Positions 44,142-45,931 of a DNA stretch of 45,931 nucleotides are shown here, one piece after another; positions within the stretch are counted from its first letter, which is position 1, and every line of letters begins with the position of its first letter. Origin of the DNA: Phytophthora quininea (Eukaryota; Oomycota; Peronosporomycetes; Peronosporales; Peronosporaceae); contig JAAVTG010000084.1 of NCBI GenBank assembly GCA_011947345.1, positions 1 through 45,931 of the forward strand, given 5' to 3'. Made by a program: the position numbers and the translations under genes. A model generated the notes under the pieces. It ran no database searches and was not told where the DNA came from. It worked only from the letters and a program-made list of their open reading frames with translations.

Positions 44142-45931
44142 ATGGAGCCCCTGCGGGCGACGAGCGGCAGCTGCTGCTGTCCCCAGCAAGAGAGCGCTCG
44201 CCCACCGCAGCCCACGCGCAGGGCCATTCCGCGCCTTGTTCGAGCCGCCGCCACTGCGTCGCGACGCTGGCGTCACCACCCTGCACTTCACAGTGCAAGC
44301 GCCACAAGCAGCGACCACCGACACGCTGCCAATCACGGCTCCCAACGCCATCTCCCCACGCTGTTACTCACCCTACGGCACCACACGCGCCTCGATCGAG
44401 TCCTGGGGTCCCATCCAGAGCGAGACGACCCGCTGAACGGCTGGGAGCAAGGCGTGACCAATGCGCTCAAGGCTGCGCCCTGCGTGGTGATCGCCGTGCT
44501 GCTGGACCTGATGATTTGCGTGCCTTTGGACTCTCCTTCTTCCCCGTGAGGTGGGACGACATGCCCGTGCCGCGAGCGCTGGGCATCCAGATGTTCCTGC
44601 TCACGACAGCGATCTGCCAGTTCGTATTCGTGTTCCGGAGCAACTTTGACGGGGCCATCGGACAGATGATGGTGGAGAACGTGCCGTTCATGCACACGCT
44701 GTCCAACTCGATCATCCAGGAGCTGGGCTCAACGAACCCGCAGGTTCTGCCGACGATCCTCGTCACGTATGCCTTCTCGTCCATTGTGTGCGGCGTCCTG
44801 TTCTACGCGCTTGGACACTGGAAGCTCGGCAATATTGTGTATCTGTTCCCAAAGCACATTATCGTGGGCGCTGTTGGTGGCATCGGCGCATTCGTGCTGC
44901 AGAACGGCATTGAAAACGCCACGGGCCGCGCTTTCGACTGGACATTGGATGGAGTCAAGGGGCTCTTTGACGCCGAGATTGTGTGGCTCTGGGTCAGCTC
45001 GGCGCTGCTCGCAATCACGCTGATGGTTCTTACCCGCCACATTCGGTCGCCGCTGTTCCCCCGCTGTACTTTGTGTCGATCCCGCCGCTGTTTTACATTG
45101 TGTTGCTGCTGCTGGGAATTTCAACTGACACGGCGCGTGACCACGGCTGGTTCTTCGACCGTGCACCTCACGTGCCATTTTATTCGCTGTGGGAGCAGTA
45201 CGATTTCTCGCTCGTCGCCTGGCACGTCATTCCCAAGCAGTTCGGGACAATTGTGGGACTCACGTTCTTCTCGCTCATGCACGTGCCCATTAACATCCCG
45301 TCGCTCAGTCTCACGACGGACAAGGAGGTGGATATCAACGACGAACTTGTGGCGCACGGTATTTCCAACACCCTTGGCGGACTGTGCGGCAGCGTACAGA
45401 ACTATCTGTGCTACTCAACCTCTGCGTTGTATTTCAAGTGTGGCGGCACAGGTCGGCGCAGTGGCGTCGTGATTGGTGTCTGTCTGCTTTTCTTCTTTGT
45501 TGTGGGCCCCAACGCCGTGTCCTACGTGCCTCGGTGCATGGCTGGCTGTGTCATGATCCACATTGGATGGGACTTATTGAAGGAAGCGCTCATTGACACG
45601 TACGATCAGTTGGATGCTATGGAGCTTGGTACCGTCTGGGTTATCGCTGCAACCATGACGTTCTGGGGCATGAACCAGGGTCTGGCGGTCGGTGCCTTGC
45701 TGGCTTGTATGACGTTCGTCATGCAGAGCGCTCGCACGCCTACGAACGCTCCGATTCGCGGTAGTATGAGCGCCGCTACACTACGAAGCCATGCCTGGCG
45801 GACGACGGACGAGTTGGACATTCTTGACCGCGAGTGCCGCAACATCCACGTCGTGCAGCTGAGAGGCCATCTCTTCTTCGGTAATGTGAACCAGCTCAGC
45901 GACTACGTGCGCGAGCTGTTTGAAGAGGGTC
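44142..45931 (+). CDS. SulP/SLC26-type anion transporter with STAS domain (3' truncated by window)
   Basis: ATG 44142 opens a hydrophilic N-terminus (ERQLLLSPARERSPTAAH, then FEPPPLRRDAGVTT). The SulP membrane domain follows: AAPCVVIAVLLDLMI, FGLSFFPVRWDDM, GQMMVENVPFMHTLSNSIIQ, KLGNIVYLFPKHIIVGAVGG, then HVPINIPSLSLTTDKEVDIN and VQNYLCYSTSALYF. A STAS domain begins near 45840 (IHVVQLRGHLFFGNVNQLSD) and runs off the edge. The FPKHIIVG and MMVE..PF pattern matches the fungal YGR125W-like vacuolar branch; the substrate is unproven. The frame needs one base at each of five short runs: 44148-44151, 44234-44235, 44429-44431, 44525-44527 and 45058-45062. Confidence 0.85.

Overview
The window looks like nuclear DNA of an oomycete, most likely Phytophthora or a close relative. 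Introns are few and short (about 60-75 bp, GT..AG). Genes are packed head-to-head and tail-to-tail. Two promoters carry a GCTCATTYY-type initiator known from oomycetes. Decayed Copia, Gypsy-chromovirus and piggyBac elements lie in the gene-poor blocks.

Layout. 1-3.4 kb: the Ser/Thr-rich 3' end of one gene, a GDSL esterase (IAH1-like) and a convergent PX-GOLD-PH protein. 3.4-16.8 kb: a repeat-rich block with a degenerate Copia element, a stop-containing pseudogene of unknown family, unidentified debris, a degenerate piggyBac transposase and an HSP70 C-terminal remnant. 16.9-21.6 kb: dense genes, namely a small unknown protein, dynactin p25 (DCTN5), a sperm-tail PG-rich repeat protein, a Mn-dependent ADP-ribose/CDP-alcohol phosphatase, and a likely mitochondrial ATP synthase subunit f. 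21.8-29.0 kb: a long-chain acyl-CoA synthetase gene split by a 5.24-kb Gypsy element with apparently identical 393-bp LTRs and a CTTCT target duplication. 29.5-45.9 kb: 2,4-dienoyl-CoA reductase, UBR7-like protein, LYAR-like zinc finger protein, an acidic thioredoxin-fold protein, an unknown basic protein, an NTF2-like protein, an armadillo-like protein, importin-9, and a SulP/SLC26 transporter running off the right edge.

How the genes fit together. The acyl-CoA synthetase and the dienoyl-CoA reductase are divergent neighbours and both serve fatty-acid activation and breakdown. Dynactin p25 and the PG-rich repeat protein are both cytoskeletal. Otherwise this is a mixed housekeeping neighbourhood.

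A major caveat is that many otherwise conserved genes carry single-base losses, nearly all in short homopolymers, on both strands. The simplest reading is residual sequencing or assembly error, so several 'broken' genes here are probably intact in the organism. The acyl-CoA synthetase is different: it has a real insertion plus an in-frame TAA. I found no CRISPR array, tRNA, rRNA, RXLR or Crinkler gene, and no convincing new system. The most interesting object is the recently inserted Gypsy copy that lacks its integrase core.
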